Assembly: GCF_009696275.1 (NCBI RefSeq)
Contig: NZ_VUMI01000032.1
Span: 1-64,000, forward strand
From: Eisenbergiella porci
Lineage (GTDB): Bacteria; Bacillota; Clostridia; Lachnospirales; Lachnospiraceae
Direction of reading: 5' to 3'
Length of the DNA stretch: 64,000 nucleotides
Numbering within the stretch: position 1 is the first letter of the stretch; every line of letters starts with the position of its first letter. The translations under genes and the position numbers were made by a program. Below the pieces are notes generated by a model, which ran no database searches, was not told the DNA's origin, and was given only the letters and a program-made list of their open reading frames with translations. Below are positions 49,881-59,164 of the stretch, in pieces.

Positions 49881-50792
49881 TTGACAAAATACGTTGTAAA
49901 GAGAATCCTTCTCGCAATAGTAACCATACTGATTGTCTGCGGTATCACATTCTTTGCCATGAATGCGATCCCCGGAGGACCTTTCGATGGTGAGAAGGCA
50001 GTATCCCCGGAGGTTAAAGCAGCTCTGGAAAAAAGGTACAATCTGGATAAGCCCATACCTGAACAATTTGTGATCTATATGAACAACCTGCTTCACGGAG
50101 ACTTTGGAATTTCCACCAAGACAGGCCGTGATATTAAGACTCTGATCTTCGAATCCTTCCGGGTTTCTGCAAAGCTTGGAGGCATGGCGATTCTGGTCGC
50201 TCTTGCGTTAGGTCTTGTTTTCGGCAGCCTTGCGGCTTTGACGAGAAATAAGCTTCCTGACCGTTTGATTATCTTTTTTTCAACCCTGTTTACGTCCCTG
50301 CCCAGTTTCGTGTTTGCCACGATGCTGTTGCTGGTGTTCTGTGTCCAGCTGAAGTGGATACCGGTATGGGATGCCAATCATCAGAATTATATCCTTCCGG
50401 TCATTGCGCTGGCAGCATATCCAATGGCTTATATTACGCGTCTTACCAAGACCAGCATGCTTGACGTTATGGGACAGGATTATGTCCGTACGGCGAGAGC
50501 GAAAGGCGTTGCCCGCTGGAAGGTTATCTTTAAGCATACATTAAGAAATGCCCTGATTCCCGTTATCACTTATGTGGGACCGATGACGGCATCCATTCTG
50601 ACAGGTTCCCTTGTTGTGGAGAAAATCTTCACCATCGGCGGACTCGGCGCGAAATTCGTAGACGGCATCACTAACCGTGATTATCCCATGATTATGGGTA
50701 CGACCATTTTCCTGGCGGTACTGATGGTAACCATGAATTTAGTGACGGATATTGTCTACAAGCTTGTAGACCCCCGTATTAAACTTGATTAA
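49881..50792 (+). CDS. oppB: Oligopeptide ABC transporter permease OppB
   Basis: Membrane permease of a peptide importer, about six TM helices. N-terminal TKYVVKRILLAIVTILIVCGITFFAMNAIPGGPF is typical of OppB/DppB; the EAA loop reads YVRTARAKGVARWKVIFKHTLRNALIPV. Start taken as TTG 49881 (303 aa) because AAAAGGAG lies 9 nt upstream and OppB proteins begin here. ATG 49848 with AGAAGGAA is an alternative that adds 11 residues. First gene of oppBCDF-oppA. Confidence 0.92.
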   Translation: MTKYVVKRILLAIVTILIVCGITFFAMNAIPGGPFDGEKAVSPEVKAALEKRYNLDKPIPEQFVIYMNNLLHGDFGISTKTGRDIKTLIFESFRVSAKLGGMAILVALALGLVFGSLAALTRNKLPDRLIIFFSTLFTSLPSFVFATMLLLVFCVQLKWIPVWDANHQNYILPVIALAAYPMAYITRLTKTSMLDVMGQDYVRTARAKGVARWKVIFKHTLRNALIPVITYVGPMTASILTGSLVVEKIFTIGGLGAKFVDGITNRDYPMIMGTTIFLAVLMVTMNLVTDIVYKLVDPRIKLD

Positions 50793-50806
50793 GGAGGAGG
50801 CCAGTA

Positions 50807-51886
50807 ATGGATAAAGTAAAAAATATAGATGAAATGCCGAAAAAGTCTCCTTTGAGCTTACAGATAGATTTAAAGAAATTTGAGAAAGCTACAGAGGAAG
50901 AGAAGAAGCAGCAGGATGTCATGAGCGAATCCGTTTCCTTCTTCCGTGACGGCATGCGTAAATTGATGAGGAATCCCCTTGCGGTAGGCAGTATTATCGT
51001 CCTTTTGCTTATCGTTGCAATGATTCTGATTGTACCTCATGTAGTGCCGTATTCTTATTCCCAGATCATTTCCGTAAATGGCAAACGTGACAAGACCGCT
51101 TCCAATATGGCGCCCTTCCAGTATTCTGATAAGGAACAGGCCTATATCGCAGAAGGCGGAAAGGTATTCCCTCATATTATGGGTACTGATGAAATGGGCC
51201 GTGACTACTTTGTACGTGTTGTTTATGGTACCAGGGTTTCACTGACGGTAGGTGTGTTTGCCGCAATTATCGTTCTGATAATAGGCGTGCTGTATGGAAG
51301 TATTTCCGGTTATTTCGGCGGCAAGACCGACCTTATTATGATGCGTATTGTAGATATTATATATTCCCTTCCAGATATGCTGATGGTAGTATTGCTTTCA
51401 GTCGTACTCCGTGAGGTGCTGAATGTGGATCAGTTCCCGGTGCTGCAGAAGATAGGTACGAATATGATTTCCCTGTTTATTGTATTCGGACTTCTGTACT
51501 GGACAGGTATGGCAAGACTTGTACGCGGGCAGATCCTAACAATCAAACAGAATGAATATGTTCTGGCGGCCAAGGTCAGCGGAGCAAAATCAGGCAGAAT
51601 TATCCGCAAGCATATCCTGCCCAACTGCATCAGTGTTATCATTATTTCCGCAGCCCTGCAGATTCCGTCCGCAATTTTTACGGAGTCCTTCCTGAGCTTT
51701 ATCGGTCTGGGCGTTCAGGCTCCCATGCCTTCTCTTGGTTCCCTGGCCAATGCGGCTAGAGCGGGTATCAGCGTATATCCTTACAAGCTGATTTTCCCGT
51801 CCCTGCTTATCTGTCTGATTACCCTGGCTTTCAACCTGCTGGGTGATGGTCTGCGTGATGCATTTGACCCGAGATTAAGGAGATAA
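50807..51886 (+). CDS. oppC: Oligopeptide ABC transporter permease OppC
   Basis: Second permease, 359 aa. Charged cytosolic N-terminus (about 60 residues), first TM VGSIIVLLLIVAMILIVPHVV, a periplasm-side loop with HIMGTDEMGRDYFVRVVYGTRVSLTVG, EAA loop YVLAAKVSGAKSGRIIRKHILPNCISVIII and the GVQAPMPSLGSLANAAR segment, all OppC/DppC hallmarks. ATG after AAGGAGGAGG. 14 bases after oppB. Confidence 0.95.
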   Translation: MDKVKNIDEMPKKSPLSLQIDLKKFEKATEEEKKQQDVMSESVSFFRDGMRKLMRNPLAVGSIIVLLLIVAMILIVPHVVPYSYSQIISVNGKRDKTASNMAPFQYSDKEQAYIAEGGKVFPHIMGTDEMGRDYFVRVVYGTRVSLTVGVFAAIIVLIIGVLYGSISGYFGGKTDLIMMRIVDIIYSLPDMLMVVLLSVVLREVLNVDQFPVLQKIGTNMISLFIVFGLLYWTGMARLVRGQILTIKQNEYVLAAKVSGAKSGRIIRKHILPNCISVIIISAALQIPSAIFTESFLSFIGLGVQAPMPSLGSLANAARAGISVYPYKLIFPSLLICLITLAFNLLGDGLRDAFDPRLRR

Positions 51887-51890
51887 TAAA

Positions 51891-52898
51891 ATGAGTGATA
51901 ATATACTTTCGGTAAAAGATCTTCGTACCTCCTTTACAACTGATAATGGGGAGGTAATGGCTGTAAACGGTATTTCTTTTAATCTTGACAAAGGGAAAAT
52001 CCTGGGTATTGTAGGAGAATCCGGATCCGGGAAATCCGTTACGGCATATTCAATTATGCGCATCCTTGAGAGCAACGGCAGCATTAAGGGCGGCCAGGTG
52101 CTCTATAAAGGAGAAGATGTAACTAAATTTTCAGAAAAGAAGATGAGGGAGTTCCGCGGTAAATGCTGTTCCATTATTTTCCAGGATCCCATGACCAGCC
52201 TGAATCCCGTATTCACCGTGGGCAACCAGCTTCGGGAAGCGATTGAGCTTCATACGGACAGAAAAGGTAAAGAGGCGGAAGCGCGTGCCGTGGAAATGCT
52301 CACCCTTGTGGGTGTGAATGAACCTGAAAAGCGTGTAAAGCAGTATCCTTACGAACTTTCCGGCGGTATGCGTCAGCGTGTCATGATCGCCATGGCGCTG
52401 GCATGTGAACCGGATATCCTGATCGCTGATGAACCGACTACTGCTCTGGATGTTACCATTCAGGCGCAGATACTGGAACTGATGCAGGAACTGCAGAAGA
52501 AGCTGGGAATGGCGATTATCATGGTAACCCATGATCTGGGTGTTATTGCAGATATGTGCGATGAAATTATCGTTTTGTACGGCGGACGTGTGTGTGAAAG
52601 AGGTACGGCAGAAGATATTTTCTATCGCCCTTGTCATGAATATACGAAGGGGCTTCTGCGTTCCATCCCGAACGTGGACAGAATCGGTGAAAAGCTGATC
52701 CCGATTCCGGGTACTCCCATTAACCTGCTGAATATGCCCAAGGGCTGTGCTTTCTGCCCCCGCTGTGAAAATGCCATGAAGATCTGTATTGAGGAGGTTC
52801 CCCAGGAAATGCAGATGCCTGACGGACATTACGCATCCTGCTGGCTGAATGTGAAGGCCGCAATGGAGGCGGAGCAAGGAGGCAGAAAACATGAGTAA
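51891..52898 (+). CDS. oppD: Oligopeptide ABC transporter ATPase OppD
   Basis: 335 aa. Walker A GESGSGKSVTAYSI, signature LSGGMRQRVMIAMAL, Walker B ILIADEPTTALDVT, H-loop VTHDLGV, and the C-terminal OppD/DppD region with a Cys cluster (CAFCPRCENAMKIC) that may bind an Fe-S cluster in relatives. ATG after AGGAGATAATAAA. Its stop overlaps oppF. Confidence 0.95.
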   Translation: MSDNILSVKDLRTSFTTDNGEVMAVNGISFNLDKGKILGIVGESGSGKSVTAYSIMRILESNGSIKGGQVLYKGEDVTKFSEKKMREFRGKCCSIIFQDPMTSLNPVFTVGNQLREAIELHTDRKGKEAEARAVEMLTLVGVNEPEKRVKQYPYELSGGMRQRVMIAMALACEPDILIADEPTTALDVTIQAQILELMQELQKKLGMAIIMVTHDLGVIADMCDEIIVLYGGRVCERGTAEDIFYRPCHEYTKGLLRSIPNVDRIGEKLIPIPGTPINLLNMPKGCAFCPRCENAMKICIEEVPQEMQMPDGHYASCWLNVKAAMEAEQGGRKHE

Positions 52899-53877
52899 AG
52901 AAGCAAAAACAACGAATAAAAGCGAATATCTGGTTGAGGTCAAGGATCTCAAACAGTATTTTCCCATAAAAGTCGGTTTCATGAAAACTATTCCCTTAAA
53001 AGCGGTGGATGGCGTATCCTTTGCTATCAAACCCGGTGAAACACTGGGAATGGTAGGTGAATCCGGCTGCGGCAAGACGACGGTAGGACGTTCTCTTTTA
53101 AGACTGTATACGCCCACCGGCGGAGAAGTATTTTATAACGGGGAAAAAGTGGATGGTTCCACCGTCAGGCATATGAGAAAAGAAATGCAGATGGTATTCC
53201 AGGATCCCTACTCATCCCTGAATCCCCGTATGACGGTAGAGGATATTATCGGAGAGCCTCTGGATGTACACAAGCTCTATACCTCCCGGGGAGAACGCCG
53301 TGACAAAATCATCAACCTGATGGAACTGGTCGGGCTGAATGCGGAGCATGCTACCCGTTATGCTCATGAGTTCTCGGGCGGACAGCGCCAGCGTATCGGC
53401 ATTGCAAGGGCGCTGGCAACGGATCCCAAATTCATTGTCTGTGATGAAGCGGTCAGTGCGCTTGACGTTTCCATTCAGGCGCAGGTTATTAATATGTTTG
53501 AAGAACTGCAGGAGAAGTTGGGCGTTGCATATCTGTTTATCGCCCACGACCTGTTGGTAGTGCATCATATTTCAGACAGAATTGCAGTTATGTATCTGGG
53601 AAGAATCGTGGAGATTGCGGATTCCAACGAACTCAACGAGAATCCGATCCATCCCTATACCCAGTCGCTTTTAAGCGCAGTGCCTTATCCTGATCCGAAA
53701 ATGGCAAGGGAAAGGCATCGTATCGTGCTGGAGGGAGATGTACCAAGCCCGCTGCATATGCCCAGCGGATGCGCATTCCGCACTCGCTGTAAGTATGCAA
53801 CAGAGCAGTGTGCAAAGGAATGTCCTCCCCTGACAGACAGAGGCGACGGACATCAGGTTGCATGCTGGAATAAATAA
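52891..53877 (+). CDS. oppF: Oligopeptide ABC transporter ATPase OppF
   Basis: 328 aa. Walker A GESGCGKTTVGRSL, signature FSGGQRQRIGIARAL, Walker B FIVCDEAVSALDVS, H-loop IAHDLLVVHHIS, C-terminal oligo_HPY region with CAFRTRCKYATEQCAKECPP. Start overlaps oppD by 8 bp with GCAAGGAGG upstream. After the stop a strong hairpin without T-run (53884-53918) separates it from oppA. Confidence 0.95.
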   Translation: MSKEAKTTNKSEYLVEVKDLKQYFPIKVGFMKTIPLKAVDGVSFAIKPGETLGMVGESGCGKTTVGRSLLRLYTPTGGEVFYNGEKVDGSTVRHMRKEMQMVFQDPYSSLNPRMTVEDIIGEPLDVHKLYTSRGERRDKIINLMELVGLNAEHATRYAHEFSGGQRQRIGIARALATDPKFIVCDEAVSALDVSIQAQVINMFEELQEKLGVAYLFIAHDLLVVHHISDRIAVMYLGRIVEIADSNELNENPIHPYTQSLLSAVPYPDPKMARERHRIVLEGDVPSPLHMPSGCAFRTRCKYATEQCAKECPPLTDRGDGHQVACWNK

Positions 53878-53883
53878 GCAATA

Positions 53884-53918
53884 ACAGCGGGAACGGCTGC
53901 TTTGCCGTATCCCGCTGT
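53884..53918 (+). other. Strong hairpin between oppF and oppA
   Basis: ACAGCGGGA-ACGGC / GCCGT-A-TCCCGCTGT, 14 paired bases with one bulge, 6-nt loop, no T-run. It may protect the 3' end of the opp mRNA or set relative oppA expression. A separate -10 TATAAT (54047-54052) for oppA lies downstream, with a weak -35. Confidence 0.55.
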
Positions 53919-54089
53919 AAGCATAAATATTGTAAGAAGGGCTGATAACCGCATTTTTTTTGCCGGAACCGCCTTTTTTCTGCAATATTTATCCTGTTTT
54001 TCAAATTTTGATACAATTTGTTCTTTCTTTTCTGTAAAGGACGTTGTATAATAAACCGTATCTATTATTATTCATGGGAGGAAATGATT

Positions 54090-55895
54090 ATGAAGAAAAA
54101 GTATCTGGCATTAGCGCTGGCTGCTTCCATGGTTGTAAGTGCCCTGGCCGGATGTGGTTCCAATAACGCATCTACCGGTGATACCCCTGCAACTACAGCA
54201 GATACCACCGCAGAATCTTCAGCTGAAACAACAGCAGCAGAAGAATCCACCGTAGCAGAAGAAGCAGGAACGACCGCACATGGCCCGTCCAGCGAAGCAG
54301 CACCTGCTTGGGAGCAGTATGATGAAAGAATCGCTGCAATCAGACTGGAAACAGATCTGGAGAAGCGTGAAGCGCTTATGCATGAAGCAGAAGACGAGCT
54401 GATGAGCACATGGGCTGTTATTCCGCTTTACTATTATAATGATGTTTATCTTCAGAAGACTGATGTAGAAGGTATCTATGCTAACCTGTTTGGTTTCAAG
54501 TATTTTGGATTTGCAACCACACCTACCAATACGCTGGCACTTCAGATTTCATCTGAACCCAACAAACTGGATCCGGCTCTGAACTCTACAGTAGACGGTG
54601 CATGCCTTGCAATCCTGGCTTTCTCCGGATTGTTCATGTATGATGAGAATGGACAGCTTACACCCGATCTTGTAGATACATATGAGATGTCAGAAGATGG
54701 CCTGACCTATACCTTCACTATGAAGGACGGTCTGAAATGGTCCGATGGCACAGAGCTGACTGCCAAAGATGTTGAATACAGCTGGCAGAGACTTGCTAAT
54801 CCTGATACAGGAGCTGACTATGCATACCTGACCACCGTTATTAAGACTAAAGATGACGGAACTCTGGATGTTGCTGCTTCTGAAGACGGCAAGACCTTTA
54901 CCGTAAACCTTGTAGCTCCTTGTGCATACTTCCTTGACCTGTGTGCATTCCCTGCATTCTATCCTGTTCCTCAGGCTAACATCGAAAGCGCTGAAGGATA
55001 TGCTGAGAACCCGGGAGCATGGTGTACAGAAGCTGGCTTCGTATCCTCTGGCCCGATGGTTTGTACAGGATGGAAGCACAATGAATCCATGACTTATGAG
55101 AAGAACCCTAACTACTATGCAGCTGACAGGGTTTCTCTTGAAAAAATTGAATTCATGCTCAGCAGCGATGATACAGCTATTTACAATGCATTCAAGGATG
55201 GTTCCCTGCAGTTCTCAGATACTATCGCAACAGATATGATGGCAACTGTTAAGGATACACCTGAATTCCACAAGATTCCTACTCTGGGAACATACTACTG
55301 TGGATTCAATGTTAATAGTGATCTGTTCAAGGGCAAGACCATTCAGCAGGCAGCTGATATGAGAAAAGCTCTGAGTCTGTTAATCGACCGTCAGTATATT
55401 GTTGATACAATTGCCCAGGCTGATCAGGAAATCGCCAATACCTTCATCCCTACCGGAATGTCTAATGGTAACGGTGGTGAATTCAGAAAGAATGATGATG
55501 CTTATACCTATCCTGTAGAAGATAAAGTTGGTTATTATGACCCTGAACTGACAGACGCTAATATTGAAGAAGCTCAGGCTCTTCTTGAAAGCGCTGGATA
55601 TGTATTTGATGAAAACGGCATGCTGTCCCCTGAAACTCCTATCAACATGACATACCTTACCAACGATTCCGAAGGTAACGTAAAGATTGGTGAAGCTATT
55701 CAGCAGGATCTTGCAGCTATCGGTGTTAATGTGACTGTTGAGACTCGTGAGTGGTCCGTATTCCTTGATGAAAGAAAGCAGGGACAGTTCGACTTCTGTC
55801 GTGAAGGCTGGCTGGCAGACTACAATGACCCGATCAACATGCTGGAAATGTGGGAAACCGATTCCGGTAACAACGATATGCAGTTTGGTAGATAA
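54090..55895 (+). CDS. oppA: Oligopeptide-binding lipoprotein OppA, apparently circularly permuted
   Basis: Solute-binding lipoprotein (SBP_bac_5), 601 aa. Signal peptide with lipobox ALAGC (Cys22), then a Thr/Ala/Glu linker to about residue 73. Residues about 74-143 (YDERIAAIRLETDLEKREALMHEAEDELM..., then PLYYYNDVYLQKTDVEGIYANLFGFKYFGF) look like what is normally the C-terminal end of OppA proteins. Only after that, from about 145, comes the usual N-terminal core (LQISSEPNKLDPALNSTVDGACL), and the chain ends at WETDSGNNDMQFGR, where family members usually continue with the YDALI... tail. No second tail follows the stop. Start: ATG after GGGAGG. Confidence 0.85.
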   Translation: MKKKYLALALAASMVVSALAGCGSNNASTGDTPATTADTTAESSAETTAAEESTVAEEAGTTAHGPSSEAAPAWEQYDERIAAIRLETDLEKREALMHEAEDELMSTWAVIPLYYYNDVYLQKTDVEGIYANLFGFKYFGFATTPTNTLALQISSEPNKLDPALNSTVDGACLAILAFSGLFMYDENGQLTPDLVDTYEMSEDGLTYTFTMKDGLKWSDGTELTAKDVEYSWQRLANPDTGADYAYLTTVIKTKDDGTLDVAASEDGKTFTVNLVAPCAYFLDLCAFPAFYPVPQANIESAEGYAENPGAWCTEAGFVSSGPMVCTGWKHNESMTYEKNPNYYAADRVSLEKIEFMLSSDDTAIYNAFKDGSLQFSDTIATDMMATVKDTPEFHKIPTLGTYYCGFNVNSDLFKGKTIQQAADMRKALSLLIDRQYIVDTIAQADQEIANTFIPTGMSNGNGGEFRKNDDAYTYPVEDKVGYYDPELTDANIEEAQALLESAGYVFDENGMLSPETPINMTYLTNDSEGNVKIGEAIQQDLAAIGVNVTVETREWSVFLDERKQGQFDFCREGWLADYNDPINMLEMWETDSGNNDMQFGR

Positions 55896-55941
55896 TCATA
55901 TAGATTACCACTTCTGGATATGTGATTGAATAATTAAAGGG

Positions 55942-55977
55942 CCTGTGCGCTGTGTGCGGCGTACAGGTTCTTTTTTT
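55942..55977 (+). terminator. Terminator after oppA
   Basis: CCTGT-G-CGC / GCG-GCGT-ACAGG stem followed by TTCTTTTTTT. Confidence 0.75.
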
Positions 55978-55982
55978 ACTGT

Positions 55983-56040
55983 TCAGTTCCTTCACAGTAA
56001 CCGGCGTGTAGTAACAGTTCAGACCTGTCTGACCTGTTAC
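55983..56040. repeat. Palindromic segment before secG
   Basis: GTAACAG-T-TCAGAC / GTCTGA-C-CTGTTAC (56011-56040, 13 paired bases), next to TTACTGT/ACAGTAA (about 55977-56000). Shares TTACTGTTCA with the element at 40773-40904. Confidence 0.5.
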
Positions 56041-56078
56041 GGCATGTACAGCATTTTTCAATTATTTTATTTTATATA

Positions 56079-56107
56079 TTGTAAATATCCGTCTGATGTG
56101 GTAAACT
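56079..56107 (+). promoter_or_regulatory. Promoter of secG
   Basis: TTGTAA (56079-56084), 17 bp, TAAACT (56102-56107). Confidence 0.5.
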
Positions 56108-56137
56108 AACAATTGCTTGGCATTAGGAGGTGTAGAA

Positions 56138-56377
56138 ATGGCAGTTCTGAGAATAATATTAACAGTGCTTTTTATAATAATTTGTATTGCATTGACAGTT
56201 TTGGTACTGATGCAGGAAGGCAAAGCAGCCGGTCTGGGAGCTATCAGCGGTGCGGCAGAGACATATTGGGGAAAGAACAAGGGACGTTCCATGGAAGGAA
56301 CTTTAGTAAAGATTACCAAGTACCTTGCAATCTCCTTTATTGTTATTGCAGCAATTCTGAATATATCCAAATTTTAA
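56138..56377 (+). CDS. secG: Protein translocase subunit SecG
   Basis: Accessory subunit of the SecYEG channel. 79 aa, two TM helices (RIILTVLFIIICIALTVLVLMQ and LVKITKYLAISFIVIAAILNI) around the SecG loop QEGKAAGLGAISGAAETYWGKNKGRSMEG. ATG 56138 is chosen by AGGAGGTGTAGAA. The order secG-rnr-smpB-ssrA is widespread in Firmicutes. Confidence 0.94.
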   Translation: MAVLRIILTVLFIIICIALTVLVLMQEGKAAGLGAISGAAETYWGKNKGRSMEGTLVKITKYLAISFIVIAAILNISKF

Positions 56378-56479
56378 CTACCAAAGCACTCTTGTATGCA
56401 AACAGGGGTGCTTATTTTTTTCCGGTCTGCGCAGGCTTTCCCGGGGAAAACTGCGCTGCATTACAGAAACAGAGGAGTT

Positions 56480-58657
56480 ATGACAGGAAATAAAACAGAA
56501 GCCAGAAAACTTAAGGTGCTGGGCCTGATGGAAGAACCCAGCTATGTCCCTATGCGTGAAAAGGAACTTGCCTGCATCATGCTGGTAGAGCCGGAGGATC
56601 GTCCCGAATTCAAAAGGATCCTGCAGGAGCTCCTTTCAGAAGGGAAAATTCAAATTAATAAAAGAGGAAGATATTCTAAACCTGAACAGCAGCTTTTGAC
56701 GGGGGTTTTTACCAGCCATCAGAAGGGATTCGGGTTTGTGCAGATAGACGGGCGGGAAGAAGACCTTTATATCCCTGAGGATTGTGTTAATGGTGCGTAT
56801 CATCTGGATACGGTAGAAGTACGCCTGCTTCCCGGACAGCATGGACAGAGACAGGAAGCGGAAGTATGCCGTATTATAGCAAGAGGTATGTCCAGTGTTG
56901 TTGGGACCTATCAGAAGAGCCGCAGCTTTGGATTCGTCATCCCTGATAACAGTAAGCTGCCTTCGGACATCTTTGTATCCCAGGAACGTTCCAAAGGGGC
57001 TGTGAGCGGTTCAAAAGTCGTTGTGGAAATCACTGATTATGGCGGAAGCCGCCGGAAAAGCCCGGAGGGAAAAGTGGTTGAAATACTTGGCCACATCAAT
57101 GATCCCGGCGTTGATATTATGTCCATTGTAAGAAGCTTTGATCTTCCGGAAGGTTTCCCGGAGAAGGTGATGAATCAGGCGCAGCGCTGCGGTACTGAGG
57201 TTACGGAAGCAGACCGGGCCGGAAGGCTTGATCTGCGGGAGTTGACTATGGTAACCATTGATGGTGAAGATGCCAAAGATCTGGATGATGCAGTAAGCCT
57301 GGAGAGGGATGGAGAGAATTATTGCCTGGGCGTCCATATCGCAGATGTCTCCAACTATGTGCAGGAAAATTCCGCATTGGACAGAGAAGCCTTAAAAAGA
57401 GGCACCAGCGTGTATCTTGTGGACAGGGTAATCCCCATGCTCCCGCATGCACTGTCCAATGGTATCTGTTCGCTGAATGAAGGAGAGGACCGCCTTGCTT
57501 TGAGCTGCCTTATGACGGTAAACCATAAAGGAGAAGTGGTGGATTACCGCATAGCTGAAAGCGTTATCCGTGTGGACCGTAGGATGACCTACACAAGTGT
57601 TGCAAAAATTCTTGAAAAGGAAGACCCGGAGGAATGTGCAGCTTATGAAGAACTTGTTCCTATATTCCGGGATATGGCTTATTTGTCTTCCGTAATCAGA
57701 GAGAGGCGCCGCCGCAGAGGAGCAATTGATTTTGAGTTCCCCGAAAGTAAAATAATCCTGGATCAATCCGGGCATCCGCTGGAGATAAAGCCTTATGAAC
57801 GGAATACGGCTACTAAGCTGATTGAAGATTTTATGCTGCTGGCCAATGAGACGGTAGCACAGCACTTTTACTGGCTTCAGACGCCGTTTGTTTACCGGAC
57901 CCATGATAATCCGGATCTGGAAAAGGTGCACCGTCTCAGCCTTTTTATCAATAATTTTGGTTATACCATGAAGACGGGGCAGGAAGAGATACACCCGAAG
58001 GAACTGCAGAAGCTCCTGGATAAGGTGGAAGGGACGCCGGAGGAGGCGCTGATCAGCAGACTGACGCTGCGCAGCATGAAGCAGGCGAAGTATACAACGG
58101 AATGCACGGGCCATTTTGGACTGGCGAGCCAATATTACTGTCATTTTACATCTCCCATACGGCGCTATCCGGATTTGCAGATTCACCGCATCATTAAGGA
58201 GCAGCTTCGCGGGAGGCTGGATGAAGACAGAACGGCACACTACCAGCAGATTCTTCCCCAGGTGGCAAAGCAGTCAAGCCAGCTGGAACGGAGGGCGGAT
58301 GAAGCTGAACGTGAAACTGACAAACTGAAGAAAACAGAATATATGGAACAGCATGTGGGAGAGATTTATGAAGGCGTGATTTCAGGTGTGACGGCCTGGG
58401 GACTCTATGTGGAGCTGCCTAATACCGTGGAGGGCCTGGTTCATGTATCCATGCTGCCCGGGGATTATTACTATTATGATGAAGCCGCCTGCGAGATGCG
58501 GGGAACCCAGACCGGGAAAGCATATAAGCTGGGAGAAAAGTTGAAAGTAAAAGTGAAATTTGCGGACAGGTTTACACGGACTATAGATTTTGTCCTGCCG
58601 CATGAAGAAGAGGGGATTGACGATGGCGAAGGAAGCACAGAAACTGGTTGCCAATAA
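56480..58657 (+). CDS. rnr: Ribonuclease R
   Basis: Processive 3'-5' exoribonuclease that works with SmpB/tmRNA. 725 aa. N-terminal winged helix and two cold-shock domains (FTSHQKGFGFVQIDGREEDLYIP, YQKSRSFGFVIPDN), central RNB domain with TIDGEDAKDLDDAVSLE (metal-binding Asp residues), and a C-terminal S1 domain (GEIYEGVISGVTAWGLYVELPNTVEGLVHVS). ATG 56480 is chosen by AGAGGAGTT; the upstream in-frame ATG 56396 lacks a site. Overlaps smpB by 35 bp. Confidence 0.95.
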   Translation: MTGNKTEARKLKVLGLMEEPSYVPMREKELACIMLVEPEDRPEFKRILQELLSEGKIQINKRGRYSKPEQQLLTGVFTSHQKGFGFVQIDGREEDLYIPEDCVNGAYHLDTVEVRLLPGQHGQRQEAEVCRIIARGMSSVVGTYQKSRSFGFVIPDNSKLPSDIFVSQERSKGAVSGSKVVVEITDYGGSRRKSPEGKVVEILGHINDPGVDIMSIVRSFDLPEGFPEKVMNQAQRCGTEVTEADRAGRLDLRELTMVTIDGEDAKDLDDAVSLERDGENYCLGVHIADVSNYVQENSALDREALKRGTSVYLVDRVIPMLPHALSNGICSLNEGEDRLALSCLMTVNHKGEVVDYRIAESVIRVDRRMTYTSVAKILEKEDPEECAAYEELVPIFRDMAYLSSVIRERRRRRGAIDFEFPESKIILDQSGHPLEIKPYERNTATKLIEDFMLLANETVAQHFYWLQTPFVYRTHDNPDLEKVHRLSLFINNFGYTMKTGQEEIHPKELQKLLDKVEGTPEEALISRLTLRSMKQAKYTTECTGHFGLASQYYCHFTSPIRRYPDLQIHRIIKEQLRGRLDEDRTAHYQQILPQVAKQSSQLERRADEAERETDKLKKTEYMEQHVGEIYEGVISGVTAWGLYVELPNTVEGLVHVSMLPGDYYYYDEAACEMRGTQTGKAYKLGEKLKVKVKFADRFTRTIDFVLPHEEEGIDDGEGSTETGCQ

Positions 58658-59090
58658 TAAAAAAGTTTTTCATGATTATTTCGTGGAAGAGAAATATGAA
58701 GCCGGCCTGGTGCTGCACGGAACGGAGGTAAAATCACTCCGTATGGGTAAATGCAGCATCAAGGAGGCATTTATCACCGTAGATAAGGGCGAAGTATTCA
58801 TAAATGGAATGCATGTCAGCCCGTATGAAAAAGGAAATATTTTTAATAAGGATCCGCTCCGGGTGAGAAAGCTGCTCATGCATAAGGCGGAAATTATGAA
58901 GCTGACCGGAAAGGTTGCGGAAAAAGGTTACACTTTAATGCCGCTCCAGGTATATTTCAGGGACGGAAGGGCTAAAATTGAAATAGGCCTTTGCCGAGGC
59001 AAGAAAATGTATGATAAGCGGCAGGATATTGCTAAAAAGGATGCCAGAAGGGATACGGAGAGGGAATTCAAGGTGAAGAATCTTTATTGA
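58623..59090 (+). CDS. smpB: SsrA-binding protein SmpB
   Basis: Binds tmRNA and delivers it to stalled ribosomes. 155 aa: NKKVFHDYFVEEKYEAGLVLHGTEVKSLRMGKCSIKEAF, EVFINGMHVSPYEKGN, and C-terminal basic KKMYDKRQDIAKKDARRDTEREFK. ATG 58623 is chosen by GAGGGG 8 nt upstream. The tmRNA gene follows directly. Confidence 0.96.
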   Translation: MAKEAQKLVANNKKVFHDYFVEEKYEAGLVLHGTEVKSLRMGKCSIKEAFITVDKGEVFINGMHVSPYEKGNIFNKDPLRVRKLLMHKAEIMKLTGKVAEKGYTLMPLQVYFRDGRAKIEIGLCRGKKMYDKRQDIAKKDARRDTEREFKVKNLY

Positions 59091-59106
59091 TTCCCGCCGG
59101 TGCGCC

Positions 59107-59135
59107 TTGACAAGTGCAGAAAAGGTGTGTATACT
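59107..59135 (+). promoter_or_regulatory. Promoter of ssrA
   Basis: TTGACA (59107-59112), 17 bp, TATACT (59130-59135); start about 30 bases before the tmRNA 5' end. Confidence 0.75.
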
Positions 59136-59164
59136 AACGGTACCAAAAGTTTTTAATTGAATAA

